Counted from the stretch's first letter, positions 1 through 12,263 are shown. The stretch: DNA of 64,000 nucleotides from Apostichopus japonicus (GCF_037975245.1 NC_092563.1:28917960-28981959), one strand, 5' to 3'. A program made the numbers and translations. The notes: generated from the letters alone by a model not told the origin.

Positions 1-1409
1 TGTATCAACATGGCTATTGTGCAAACAGTTCCTATAGAAGATGTGCGCCTTAGCGGGTCTCCGTGTTGAAGGGATAGGATTGTAAATCCTCATTGAAAGG
101 GGCTGATAAAAGAATGGACGATCCCTAAATCGGAATCCGTGGCCGAGGCAACGAGGATCATAGACAATAGAGTTGGACCGCGGAGAGGATTGAACACCAT
201 GTCACGAAAGAAGAGGACCAAGCGAGGTATCGATTGATACTGGGAAATTTGAATCCGATTGAGTGCACTTTCATTAAAATCGACTAGACTGCTATATGCA
301 AATAATAGATATTTATGAACACGTTTACCAATAGTCTATTTTAGTTCTATGAATGAATAATAAGTTTATCACGTATCACCGATGATCAACTTCTGGCCAT
401 TTCAAACTGAAAGCTGTCATTCACACACCTGCAACACTGTCGGAATTTGGCTACATCACTTTTTGATGCAACAGCCGAACGTCAGGAATATGCATGTATC
501 TGCATGTATATATATGTCCAACTATTCGCAGAACAGGTGTCCCTTGCACTCTTTTCCTTGGTTTTCCATTGCTTCATCAACACCTCTTTTCTTTATCTCA
601 ATACCTGTAACAAGTTCGTCGACTCCCTTTTTCTTCAGAATGAATTAATCACATTTAAGCACTATAAGTAAAATATAAGAAAAGTGAGACATCAATCATA
701 TAGTTAATACTGATTTTAACAAATAAATGGATACTTGGGTGGGCAAAATTTTTCTTTGTACGGTACATCATGGCTGCCTTTGTGAGAAATGCTCCTTTAA
801 AAATTCTGCTCCCCCCCTTCAAATTTCTGGCTACGTCCCTAGCGTGGATGGATTGATGAAATCCTGGCTATGCGCTTGACTTTCTCTACAATACGTCAAG
901 TTCATATTTTTAGTTGAACTTCTCACTTCAACAATTTAGCGGATGGAACTCAGGAATGAACTGTTGCATTTGGGTAGAGAAACATTCACAATAGTACCGT
1001 AACCATGGTTTCAAGTGTTTGGGAATGTGGCATATTGCAAAAGTACCTAAAATGACCGCGTAAATTTACGCTTGTGACGACATTCAAGTAGGCTCAATAC
1101 GATGCATCAAATTTGAAAATATTTTCTATCACAAGTTTTCTATGTAGCTAACCCAGTAAATGTATGGACGCTGCGACGACGTCGGCTCAATTCGGTACGA
1201 CACCGCCAATATTTTGCAAACCAATTTAAAGTCTGTCTTGATGACCCCCGAGCATCTGTACAACGTCGATCAGACATAATTATATACCATCGTCACAACG
1301 TAGTTTGAAATTCGTGGCCGTATTTTGGATTTATACAATACGCATGCCGAGGTCGGAACGTTGTCGAAGTCGGCGCACGGCGTAGCTATATCAGTTCCGA
1401 TTGCAATCT
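1..1409. other. AT-rich sequence with no recognised gene
   Basis: Only short open frames occur here, none with convincing splice borders or family similarity. Around 760-841 there is a C-run followed by a right end reading GGCTACGTCCCT, matching the terminal motif of the hAT-like elements further on. It is probably a truncated copy, since no matching left end is visible. Confidence 0.5.
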
Positions 1410-1640
1410 TTTGATTTTTTTTTTAAGTTAAACTTTATTTTAAGAGGGTAGCTCGTTTAGCAATAGCTAATCTTCCACGAGGCCCTCTAATAAGACATAT
1501 AATCATATAAAATGTATGAACATTTAAGAAGTTATAAATACAAAATATAAAAAAAAATAAGATGTAACCTAATTGCTTAATAAAATAGTTAAAACGTGTA
1601 CAGAGTAAAGAGAATAAAGAAATTTGGTAAAATTAAAAGT
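1410..1640 (-). mobile_element. LINE 3' end, reverse orientation
   Basis: The block opens with a T-run (an A-tail on the minus strand), preceded on that strand by AAATAAAGTT. It contains the phrase GCCTCGTGGAAGATTAGC, a word I associate with 3' untranslated regions of invertebrate non-LTR retrotransposons ending in TTAAATAAAGTTA. No reverse transcriptase frame adjoins it, so this is a 5'-truncated copy. The family assignment (CR1/L2-like) is inference; the poly-A-like end and its orientation are seen. Confidence 0.5.
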
Positions 1641-2154
1641 GAAGTAGACCTAAACAATATCAAATACTATAGGCGTTGAGGTTCGACTTCCGTCTGACGT
1701 TAAACCTAAATGTAATACACCATCGTAACCATGGGCGGGATTACGGGGGGGGGGCAAGAGGGGGCATTTGCCCCCCACTTTTTCCCAGGCCTTAGTTCAC
1801 CTTTTGTGTCTTTTTTGCAGACAAATGTGCACAACCCTAATCGAAATTATTCCCCTACAACAGCTCTATCAAATAGGCCTATATGTTTCGAATCTAAGTC
1901 GAATTTGTGTTTAACATCGTCACATGTAGCATGCAGAATAACTGGAGCTGGAGCTAGCACATGGTTCGCAGCACAGGTTACGAATCCTGGAGCTCACGCA
2001 CTAGCGATTCAATTCTGCATGTGATGAATCCGCGGCATGTGCTACAGTGCTAGCTTCAGGGATTGATTTTCAACGTTGCCGTAAGTAACATTCAAGTATT
2101 TATTATGCATTTCTATGTTGCCTGATAATCTGGCAATAGTTCAAACATAATGCT
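1641..2154. other. Intergenic, with a G-run repeat fragment
   Basis: At 1731-1790 a G-run followed by a C-run, beginning CATGGGCGGGATTACGG, resembles one end of the hAT-like elements of this window. No partner end or target duplication could be found. The rest is unremarkable AT-rich sequence. Confidence 0.35.
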
Positions 2155-2257
2155 AGTACTGCCAGGGACGTCGCTAGAGGGGGGGGGGTGTGTGGGGTGT
2201 GGGGGGTGTCTCACCCCCCAATCTTGGTAAAAATGACGATAGTTGGAAAATTTGAGT

Positions 2258-2327
2258 GCGACAGTCGGAATTTCCGACTGTCGGAATTTCCGACTGTCGC
2301 CAGCTTCAATTCGGAATTTCCGACTGT
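2258..2327. repeat. Iterated palindromic AGTCGGAATTTCCGACT subterminal motif
   Basis: The palindrome AGTCGGAATTTCCGACT and close variants occur three times in 70 bases just inside the left end of the outer hAT-like element. A variant recurs near its right end (3718-3734). Short repeats just inside the termini are typical of hAT transposase binding regions; that role here is inference. Confidence 0.6.
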
Positions 2328-2635
2328 CGCGCTCTAATTTTTCTGACTGTCACACTCTTATTTTCATATGTTCTTGTAATTTGTGAGTGACATAAAATTT
2401 TCGATCAAAATTGACCTTTAATCAGTCATATTTACCACGTTTTCCTCGTCACATTGAGAAATTGTATCTCGCGATCCTTATACTCCACCATACAAAACTT
2501 CGTCTGATTTTGAATACTCTAAAAAAAAATACAACGTTCGCCAGCTTCATTTCGGAAAATTTATGTATTAATTTTGTTATTGGGTGGGTCGACCCTGTTC
2601 GCTAGCTTAAAGTACTTAGTAAGTTCAGGATATAC

Positions 2636-3499
2636 CAGGGACGCAGCCAGGGGGAGCAGGGGCGCGACTGCTCCCCCCCCCCTTTGAGTGTCGAAAAAAA
2701 ATGTTTAAAAACTTGTTTTTTAGCATGGTATTTTGTCAGTGCTCTTTTGATCTTGAATACTCGTCAACTCCGTTAACTCGATTATAATCGTAATAACATG
2801 CAGGCCTACTGATTCAACTACTTACTTAGTTTGGCAGATGCAATTAGATAAATTTAGCCTATAGCCTATTTCAAACCTACAGTTGGCCACTGCGTAATAA
2901 AATACATATTGCCTACCTAACCTCACTCGATGGAATGTCACGAACCGTATGCACAACGACGACGACAAGTTCGTTCTCATCCGTTCTATGATTCGTCCTA
3001 AGTTGTTGCACGAACAGCATGTTATGAAGCTAAGCTAGCAATGGTACGTGATACGCACTTCCTATAAATAATTATTACACTGTTAATACACGGAGATAAC
3101 GATATTTTTTTAGGCCACTGCAAATCTGGCTGTCTTACAAAATATGAAAGTTTATATTGTCCATCAATTAAGTTCGTCAAATGTATTTAAGTCCAGACAT
3201 TGGACAATAAACAAGAATCATCCTTCTGGAAAAATTGTAAAAGAGCACTATGTTTGTCTTTCTGATATATTATGTAAAAGAACATGTAAAAGAATTCAAA
3301 CAGGAAACAAAATCTGCTGATAATATGATATCATATGATAATGATGAAACTGGCAACAAATTGCACCAGATCGCATCTAAGGACCTTCAATTGTTCAAAA
3401 AAATCTCAAAGGGGAGGGGGACACCCCCTCCCCTTAGACCCCTCCCCCATATCAATCGCAAAAAGTGCTTCCCTTTTCAAATTCCTGGCTACGACGTTG
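2636..3499. mobile_element. hAT-like element nested inside the outer copy
   Basis: The left end is CAGGGACGCAGCCAGG. The right end read backwards is CAACGTCGTAGCCAGG. It is flanked by the perfect 8-bp repeat GGATATAC (2628-2635 and 3500-3507). It contains G/C-run hairpins, for example around 3412-3445, where a GGGAGGGGG run faces CCCCCTCCCC. No transposase-like frame is visible. Because it interrupts the 1.6-kb element, it inserted later. Confidence 0.8.
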
Positions 3500-3904
3500 G
3501 GATATACATTGTCTCTATGGTATACAATTAAAACACTCAATGCTAATCTACGGAAGTTTAAAAGTGCCATCAACATAAGCAAAAACTTTGCCCCATAAGG
3601 TACAAATGTATTGAAAAAAGTTCGGAACAAAAGTGCAGTCGCGAAAGATGGGGTGTCTGACTGACACTGACCGTATCGTTGACGATGAGTGCGGGGGGGG
3701 GGGGGGGGTACAAGGCAGCAGTCGGAATTTTCTGACTCCAAAACCCATCCAGTTGGAATTTCAGCCACTACACCCCCCCAATCATCAGGCCTTAGCTACG
3801 TCCCTGAGTACTGCCAGGTAATAATTTCACTTTCAAAATGTCAGCCAGTACTACGAAATGACCCGTAAATATTGCTCCATGTTGCACCTATAGTCGCATT
3901 GTAA

Positions 3905-4245
3905 AATCCAAAAAGTCACCCCGCCTCGACTTCAGTGGCGACGGAACCGGTGGACTTGAGGGGCTTATCCCCCATGAAAAAAGTGGGGGTAAAGGTATGT
4001 TCAGCCCCCAATATTTGCCAAGTGCTCCAAGAAGTGGGGACCACGGGGAGAATTTCGAAGTGGGTGCTGAACATATTCTTGATCGGTCAAATGCACAATA
4101 TACTAATAATGTTAGGGGGAAAGAACTGTCTACATGCGATTTATTGTTATCAGAGGTGTCATTTTTGCTGATCTAGGATTGACTTTTTGCTTAAATTTCG
4201 ACGCGCCGCGCCAACTGATGGTGGTGCACCGCCTAAATAGTGACG
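3905..4245. mobile_element. Degenerate repeat related to the 29.5-kb and 36.4-kb copies
   Basis: It starts with CAGTGGCGACGGAACCGG, a hAT-like end. It finishes in a stretch around 4199-4240 that echoes the GCGCCAAC...ATGGTGG..GC..CCGC.TA.AT pattern found at 29528-29560 and 36388-36420. No complementary terminus or target duplication was found, so boundaries are approximate. Confidence 0.3.
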
Positions 4246-6186
4246 TATAAGCTTCAGTTGTACATCACCATATAAGTTCTTCAGTCCGTCCTCCCTAAAT
4301 TTACACACGTTTATTAATTGTTTAGATGCAATTTAAAACCTATTATATGGGTGTAATGAATGCATGGACGTCGAATTGGTTTGGAACATATATTCAGACG
4401 GTAGTGACTTTGATTTAACTTAAATCCGACTCAATTAACGATCGCTTTACAACGCGTTCTGTGTACGTTGTTCATCCGATGTCGGATCAACGTTTTGTCA
4501 AAGTATATGATTAATTACGCAAAAGTAATTTAGACGTCGCTTTGACGTTAACAGAGTTATGTCGTCACATATATACAGGCCAAGTTAACTTATCAGTGTT
4601 CCATCTTTCTTCGAAACGATTTTTGAAGCAGAAGACAAAATGACGAAAGTGTGAAATTGTCTAATATTTCGGACAGTAGTTAATTATAAAATCCAGGTCT
4701 TCAACCTAAATATCACTGTTAAGGATCAAGTAGACTTTTGGTAAGGAATATAGCCTCAGATATATGGGAAAGTTGACAACATTGTTGTTCATCAAGATGA
4801 TACTTTCAACTCATTAGCATATGTTGTGTGTGGACTAGTTGCACGAGAATTTTTGTAACAGTAATTTCCATGTAGGCTAAAGAAGCATAACTTAGGCCTA
4901 GCCTTCGCAATTGTTTTTAATATTAATACAAGATAAATGAAATGAGACGTACATAGCGTGTATGGAACGATACACTATTCCATAAATTAACTAAGCCAAG
5001 AAAAATCCACCAAGATCCGTGGTACTACTACTAGTAGTAGCATGGTGGGCTCATAATTGATGCACTGAAGGATTTGATTAACGATGTCTAACAATGAAAA
5101 ATCGTATTCGTATTTTCATATGTTTAGTTCCTCAGAAATGTAATGATCTCAAAATATTTACTGTTCTGTGCCTACACAACGTGCAATTGAGCAAAATTTG
5201 ACCACAAAATGTCATCCGTGTCAAGTTCTTTGATACCCCTAAATTGACACATTTGTCGATAAGATAACTGTAGTGAAGGCCTAAGTATACATCCATTGAC
5301 ATTGGAAAGCTGTTTGCTATACTCTGAGCCTTTGAACTATGATTGGTCAGGTCCCAGAGTGTAGTGGTATCATATTGTAGTAATTTTTGTTATTTTTAGG
5401 GAGTAAGATTTCCCAATGCCCACAAAATGTGCAAAACTGGGGGCAAGGTGATAAAAGCTTAAGAAAAAACACAATTTGATCAGCATGTACCTGAAATGGA
5501 TTAAAACTCATCAAATATGTAACTCTGCTTGACTGCAAATAGTTTAGGTTGCCTGCTGTATCGTTGCTAGTAATATTTGAAGGTGCGTCAATTACAAAGG
5601 CGCGTCAATTATGAAGCCTTTACTATACTAGGCCTAAATACCATTCAACCTACCTAGGCTAGACGGTTGATGCAACACTAACTTGCAGTATGTTACTTTA
5701 GGCTGTCATAAAGGTAATAATTTAGTGTTCAGATTTTGTGTAGCAGTTTTGAAGGGTTCATAGTTTTGTCTCTCATAATGGTAACTGTGTTCAAAACTTT
5801 TATCTTTATAGTTGTGAAGCAATGTTACAATTTGTTTGTCTCATTTTGTAACGCCATACTGGACAACTTCCGTGTTATAATGCTACATTGCATAGTGAAG
5901 GTGACCTAGCAAGTTCAGTGAGCTAAAAAAATAAAAATAACGTAATTTCTGCAGATCAAACAGTAATTTTGATGAAGTAAACTAGATGTTTGGTGCAGCA
6001 AAGTTGTTGTAAGTAATGCAAATTCTGCAGATATGAATAATGTGGGCAACTTAAAGTAGAGGCACAGTTAATTTTAGAGCTTGATGTAGATCTATATCTG
6101 AGGTTTTTCACTTCATTAAGACTCAACATGGCATCTCACCAGTCATTGTTTATTTGCACAGACAGAGTAAAATTTTGCTACATTTA
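4246..6186. other. TADA1 upstream region
   Basis: No coding exon was recognised here. It should hold the TADA1 promoter and one or more untranslated exons, because a good acceptor lies at 6204 upstream of the start codon. I could not fix a transcription start or a donor. Confidence 0.4.
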
Positions 6187-6204
6187 GTTTTTCTTCTCTT
6201 GTCA
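6187..6204 (+). promoter_or_regulatory. Probable 3' splice site in the TADA1 5' UTR
   Basis: A pyrimidine tract ending in TTCTTCTCTTGTCAG precedes 89 nt of untranslated sequence and the TADA1 ATG. It is the only strong acceptor close upstream, so the 5' leader is probably spliced even though the coding region is not. The partner donor was not located. Confidence 0.5.
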
Positions 6205-6292
6205 GATCATTCCATAAATTTTGGAAGGAAAGAAATTAGCATGCAACTATCGGCTATTTGAGAAAGATACTTGTTGCAACAAGTGAGTCAAC

Positions 6293-7291
6293 ATGACTGA
6301 ACTGGAAAGGGCTCGGAAAAATTTGTGCGAACTGTTGGGTGAGAAGGTAACAGACTACTGGACTCTCGTCAAAAATTGGTACAGACAGAAGCTGACGAAG
6401 GATGAATTTGATAACGAAGCTAGGAAGATTTTGTCGGGTGATAATGTTCGTTACCATAATGACTTTATCGTAGCCATTCTAACCAAGTGCCAAGTTCTTA
6501 CATCCAAGAACGAGAATTCAAGTTCCAAATCAGCAACAGTGGGCATCTCGATGCCTGGCAAGGTATCCAAGAAGGTCAAGAATGTGAAAAAGAAGAAAGT
6601 GTTTGCCAGACCGAGTTTTGAGAGACGTTTCATGCCGGTTAATCCCATGCTGTACATCCCCACTGAACTTTGCACTCCAGGAAGTGGTGGTACTATGGAG
6701 TTTTGTTCACAGAGTGCTTGTCTTCCCGATAACTCGATTCTACACGGAAGAGTGTTGGTGACTGCTTGGGAATGGAATTTAGATACCTCCGCTGAAAGAG
6801 TCGTCTCTTTGGTGACTGATGCTGTGGAATGTGTGTTAAAAAACGTCATCAGTGCTGCACTTGCTAGGAAAAGCGGTTACCAGCTAAGAGATAATTATTT
6901 TAAGCACGGACTCGGTCAACAGGTTCACACACCCTCTCTAAGGGCTACATTGAAAGAGGCTCTCAATTACAGTGCAACACACCCATTTAGTGGAAACCAG
7001 GACTTGCCATTAGCCCCTAGCAAGAGAGTAGGTCACCCTACCAATCAGGAGAGTGAAGAAGAGGCGGTCACACAGGTAGCTATCAGCGGCCAAACTTCAC
7101 AGACAGGCCCTCTCACCCTGGATGATGTACTGGAGGCCTTGCAAGTGCACAAAGGAGTTTTAAAGTCACACTTGGTGAGCTCTGCAGCCACAGAGAGAAT
7201 CCTAGTGGAACGCTGGCATCCAGACTACGATGAGTTACAGCAAGATCTTTTATTGAGAAAACAGCTTGTGAAGAAAGATGAAGTGTGGTAA
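6293..7291 (+). CDS. TADA1: Transcriptional adapter 1 (SAGA complex subunit)
   Basis: A complete 332-residue frame, close to the roughly 335 residues of the vertebrate protein. TADA1 (yeast Ada1/Hfi1) is a core subunit of the nuclear SAGA histone acetyltransferase coactivator and pairs through a histone fold with TAF12. The N-terminal block (about residues 5-69) carries the family pattern: DYW..VK.W..QK..K.EFD.EA.......NV..HNDF..AIL..CQ. A basic linker rich in Lys follows (about 80-105). The centre has the YQLRDNYFKHGLG segment near residue 200. The C-terminus retains DVLEALQVH and ERWHPDYDELQQD. The start was chosen because the family begins shortly before the ERARKNL helix. Vertebrate TADA1 genes are split by several introns, but here the coding sequence is uninterrupted. 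No poly-A tract or flanking duplication marks a retrocopy, so it may be the native locus. Confidence 0.93.
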   Translation: MTELERARKNLCELLGEKVTDYWTLVKNWYRQKLTKDEFDNEARKILSGDNVRYHNDFIVAILTKCQVLTSKNENSSSKSATVGISMPGKVSKKVKNVKKKKVFARPSFERRFMPVNPMLYIPTELCTPGSGGTMEFCSQSACLPDNSILHGRVLVTAWEWNLDTSAERVVSLVTDAVECVLKNVISAALARKSGYQLRDNYFKHGLGQQVHTPSLRATLKEALNYSATHPFSGNQDLPLAPSKRVGHPTNQESEEEAVTQVAISGQTSQTGPLTLDDVLEALQVHKGVLKSHLVSSAATERILVERWHPDYDELQQDLLLRKQLVKKDEVW

Positions 7292-8940
7292 AATTACGGG
7301 TAGTTTCTTTGTAGCCAGGAACGACAGTGATGGTTTTGTGGAGCAGAGTAGTATTCCATTTAAACTAAAATTTGTTTAAATATTTGAAACAAGACCTCCA
7401 AAAAACAGTTGTCTTAGAGTGTAAACTTCTGTTTACCTTAAAGCTGTTTCCATTTTCTGGATAAGATAACAAGACAATTGGCCAAGAAGGACACTTTTTA
7501 GTAGATTATTAACCTTGTGCTAAAATTATTAGCTTTTTTCCACATTTGGATAATTTAGACACGTCAGCCAAGAATGAAACTTTAGTGTAGTAGACACTAT
7601 AATTTATCACTTTAGGTTTGATATGAAAATGTCTTTGAAAAGTCAAAGAGAGAGAGTCTGTTGCTGCTGTCAGTAGTTGCAAAGTTTGGATGAATGTCAC
7701 AGCGATGTCTTCTTTTCTTATGTCGTGTCTTGTTGTTAAGATTTTTGCATTGAAAGTTTGCAGATTATTAGAAATTAGAATCATACCTTTTTGATCAATA
7801 ACAGCTGGAAAAATGACCGACTTAATGAGAGGATAAAAAGATGTTTAAAGTCCGTTTTGTGTTATGGATTATCAAGTATTTGACAGCAATGTTGTTACAG
7901 AAAATGACCACATGCTAGAAACATGTTTTCTTTGCCATCATATTACTTCAGACTGTTTATAATATACAATAATTTTGTGAAGAAATGACAATAACAGTAA
8001 AAGATTTTTTCTGGATCTGATTATGTTTTATGATTGAAACTATATACTCAGGTCATAATTTGTCAAAAGTTGTATAAAATGGCAAGTGTGTTGTTTTGGC
8101 GTAAAACCACTAATACAGCATTATGTTTGGAATCTGAGGATCCTTCACAGCTCAAACCCCCATATGCATTAATAACACTTCGACATATTGAGTCTCATAT
8201 GGACAAGAAAATATTAGAATTGTATGTGACTTGATAAGTACTATTGTAGCAAAAAGTGTTGACAACTATTTTTTTTCTTTCAAAATCAAATTAAATAGTA
8301 AATTACTCTCTAGATAACAATATTTCAGTTAAAAATAATGCCAGTTTGGAGTGTATTTGGGTTTTTTGAAATCATACTATTTTTGATCAATGCTTGAATA
8401 TACTTTCATGAAAAAATATTGAAAATTGCTGGCAATTATCAGCTATTTATTGAATTTGTTGCTTGTATGTCAAAATTGAAACCACATAGTTGTGTATTAT
8501 TAAAGACATTTAAAAGTACAGAAGCCCTTAAGTGCTATAAGTTCAATATAGGAATATCTGTATATTTTTTTCTTTTCTTTTGTACTGGTATCAAACACAT
8601 TTGTTTCAAAGGCAGTACCAATCATCCTGTTGAATGCTTTCATATGTTAATCTCTGATGTGGTGAATCCATCACAGTGATGATGTTTGGAATTATGAAAA
8701 AGGTCTGCAAAGAGCAAGGCAAGGTAATTAAAGGATTTAATTATACTTTGACAGGACAGCAAAAAGCTTGCAATACTCTAACAAAAATTCTGTACCTTTG
8801 TAAGGATGAAGATTTTGTTGATCCGTGAATGGCATTAGTTTGTCCACATAATTTGTCATTTTTCAGTCATAAGTAAGTTGACAATTTGTTCGTAGAATGT
8901 ACACATCTCTTTTCAAGTTATAATAAACAAAGAATTGTTG
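7292..8940 (+). other. TADA1 3' untranslated region and downstream
   Basis: AT-rich sequence with no protein-like frame. Several open frames of 60-90 codons are best explained by base composition. The first clear AATAAA on the plus strand is at 8922, so the 3' UTR may be about 1.6 kb. An ATTAAA variant near 8289 could give a shorter message. Confidence 0.45.
8922..8927 (+). terminator. AATAAA polyadenylation signal candidate for TADA1
   Basis: This is the first canonical AATAAA downstream of the TADA1 stop codon on the plus strand, followed by a T/G-rich stretch (TTGTTGAATCTG...TTTTGGATGCTTTG). Use by the gene is inferred from position. Confidence 0.4.
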
Positions 8941-11071
8941 AATCTGAATTTTGGATGCTTTGTTAGTGTTTTTGTGAGTGCAGTTTAAAGACTTATATAG
9001 AGACTATTAAAGGGAAACAAATCTAACTGTTTAAACGGCAAGTACAAATACCTCTGTAATGAGGTGTAGACAGAGAAACCTGACAGCTGAACATCATGGT
9101 GCAGATAGTTTAACAATTTTACAAACTACCTGATGGTCTATAACTTGCTGATGTGTCTCTGTGGCCAGTCACATAAAGAATAGGCTAATCATATGTCCTT
9201 GTGTATTTGACCTAACAAGTGATTATCTAAGAAAACTTAACTTTACAATCAATCAATGGATGGAGAGGTCAGCTTTTCTGTTTAGAATGTTTAATTGCAA
9301 ATGTTTATATGCAGTTTTATCTCCAAATCACAATGTCACAAGAAAGAACATGTTCTCTTAGCTTCATGTAAAGTTGTAAACAATCTAGCAAGGAGGCAAG
9401 CCACCAAACATATTGTTGTTTATGTTTTTAAAATGATGTCCTGTGTGACAATTGGATAGTCTGGTATATTTAATTACACGGTCAGCATCAACTTAACAAG
9501 TTTATAATTAGATTGAACCATTAATTAGCAGGAACAGAAGTTGTTCCTGGAGAAGCATAACTCATGAAATTGTCTCTCTTTTTGTTAAGTTTTAAAAGGG
9601 GTAATCCAGTGTATAATATTTGACACATGGAAAGGAAACAAATACACTGTTAGCTGAAAAACCAATTTCAATATATTATTCATAGCTGAAAGATATGGTT
9701 GGTTGAATGTAACCTATTTAACTTGGTTAAACCCTTGATTCTTCCGCGGAGTGGATCGAAAAAGTTAGTCTGTGATGTTATAACGGCAACTGTTCTTCAA
9801 GAGCTTCACTTTCCTAATGTAATATTCTTTTTCAGTTACCCTTGAAAACTGATTTAATTGGAATGTTATCTGTGTTAAGACCGTCATCAATATGCAAAGT
9901 GTTTCATAGAAAAATTATTTTCCACTGAGAATAAGTGATTTAAAATATTATGTAGGAAAACACACATAAATTCAGCTGAATTGCTGGAATTGTGGTGACA
10001 TCATTCATTCTACTGTTGATACATTAAAAGAAATACCAAAAGATTTGAATAATTCATATCTTTGCCATACATAATACTATAAAGGACGCGGTTTTGACGT
10101 AAAAATGTAGCAAATTCCCAGCCATGTTATTAACCAATCAGCAAAACCCTTTTAAAGGTATTCGCATTATTTCTTCACTAGGGGATTCCTTTAACATGCA
10201 TGAGAGTTTGTGATGCCTGCTCAATGGTTACAACTTTATTAGAATTTAAGAGGCAAGCGTTATATTTAAATCATGAATAGTTACTTTTTCAGAAAGACAA
10301 AAATGGAAAACGTAAAAAAATTCAAATTTATAGCACTTTTATTATAATAGTAATGCAGTAAATGAAAATTTCCACAAAAAAAAAGACTATAAATAAACAC
10401 ATTTCAGGTATCAAATAGATATTAAATTCCCTTTGGTTTAGTTCAAAATTTACAGATATCTTCAACCAGCTTAGTTTGCACAAGTTTCAGCTTATTAGTT
10501 TTGTACTTTAGCTCTCATAAATTGAAAAAATAAATAGCTTAAAAATATCTTGCATAAACTTTTCAAATGAATTTCAATGTTTAAATATGAATACCTTACT
10601 GAATAAACAAGTTTTATTTTAAACATGCTCACATCATTTATAGTACATCACATCATTTATAGTACTCAATATTTGCTTATTGCATCTTTTTCATAGCGGA
10701 TAAAATTAACATGTTTCTAACTAAATGGAAGGGGGGGGGGGGGGTGGAATGGTACATATTATTTAATGAGTTACATCAATTCATATAACAAATGATTATA
10801 AAACAATGGATGATGTTATCTCAGCCAATGATTGTTTTAGATTTGCAAAAGTAGAGTAGATTGTAAATTACCTTCAAATAAAACCAACTTATTCAAGACC
10901 AATGGCACACATTGTTTAAATCTTCTTGAAGATTAAGAGACTCCTGATCAAAAGCATTTGTTTATTTATTTTGTCCTTAAACCTGTTATGAACTGAACAA
11001 TGTGAAATATCCTTGTCATTTGAATAGTTATTGACATAGCTGAATACTTATTACTTGCTGAGTTATTTCAA
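8941..11071. other. Intergenic AT-rich sequence
   Basis: I see no gene, RNA or clear repeat here apart from a G-run at 10729-10744. Confidence 0.5.
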
Positions 11072-11905
11072 AGTAGAACACTAATGTGTATGTTTAGATG
11101 GTTATTTAAGACTAGAACACTAATGTGTATGTTTAGATGGTATTCAAGACTAGAACACAAGTGTTTATGTTTAGATGCTTATTTAAGACCATAACACTAA
11201 TGTGTATGTTTAGAAGGTTACTTAAGACTAGAACACTAATATGTATGTTTATATGTTTATTTAAGACTAGTACACTAATGTGTTTGTGTAGAAGGTTACT
11301 TAAGACTAGAACACTAATGTGTATGTTTTGATGGTTATTTAAGACTAGAACACTAATGTGTATGTTTATATGCTTATTTAAGACTAGTACACTAATGTGT
11401 ATGTTTAGATGGTTATTTAAGTCTAGAACACAAGTGTTTATGTTTAGAAGGTTTTTTAAGACTAGAACACTAATGTGTATGTTTATATGCTTATTTAAGA
11501 CTAGTACACTAATGTGTATGTTTAGATGGTTATTTAAGTCTAGAACACAAGTGTTTATGTTTAGAAGGTTACTTAAGACTAGAACACTAATGTGTATGTT
11601 AAGATGGTTATTTAAGTCTAGAACACTAATGTGTATGTTTAGATGGTTACTTAAGACTAGAACACTAATGTGTATGTTTAGAAGGTTATTTAATCTAGAA
11701 CACTAATGTGTATGTTTAGATGGTTATTTGAGACTAATGTGTATGTTTAGATGGTTATTTAAGACTAGAACACTAATGTGTATGTTTTGATGGTTATTTA
11801 AGACTAGAACACTAATGTGTATGTTTATATGCTTATTTAAGACTAGTACACTAATGTGTTTGTTTAGATGGTTATTTAAGACTAAAGCACTAATGTGTTT
11901 CTCTA
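11072..11905. repeat. 39-bp minisatellite, about 21 copies
   Basis: Tandem units of about 39 bp with the core AACACTAATGTGTATGTTTA followed by GATGGTTATTTAAGACTAG. Variants alternate (AAGTGTTTATG, GAAGGTTACTTAAG, ATATGCTTATTTAAG), and blocks of variants recur, for example 11356-11460 against 11462-11570. The open frames across it on both strands are a by-product of 39 being divisible by three. Confidence 0.95.
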
Positions 11906-12263
11906 AACCCAAGATTTGTGCACAGCAGTACAAAGAACTTTAACCTAATCCCAAGCTCAGCTAAAGTTGATCATATATAATTATATATAACATAATTTTA
12001 TTATTCAAAATTTAACTCAATCAGTAAAATTTTAATTCTCATGATTCCTTGGGATATGAATAAATTCTGGATAATCAAGTTCCTTATACTATTTTAGTTT
12101 TAGTATAGTTAGTTTACTGTTGACCTCCTAAGTCGACCTATCCAAATTTACACCCATGCACCCGTTAGATAGACCCCCGAATTTCAGATAATAACATTTT
12201 ATAAGATGTGATAATAGTACAGCTTAAAATGTCTTTTCAATAAAGGCATATAGCAGAATAGAA

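Larger units (their letters stand above)
2163..3806. mobile_element. hAT-like non-autonomous DNA transposon (outer copy)
   Basis: The left end reads CAGGGACGTCGCTAGAGG. The right end read backwards is CAGGGACGTAGCTAAGG, so the ends are inverted repeats. The element is flanked by a perfect 8-bp direct repeat AGTACTGC (2155-2162 and 3807-3814). Eight-base target duplications and CAGGG-type ends are characteristic of the hAT superfamily. There is no transposase frame, so it must have been mobilised in trans. A second element sits inside it. The 8-bp duplication is intact, suggesting fairly recent insertion, though bases 2155-3814 have no outgroup to date them. Confidence 0.8.

Noticed and set aside
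11137-11933. Open frames with Met-Cys-Met-Phe type repeats.
   Set aside because: By-product of the 39-bp minisatellite.
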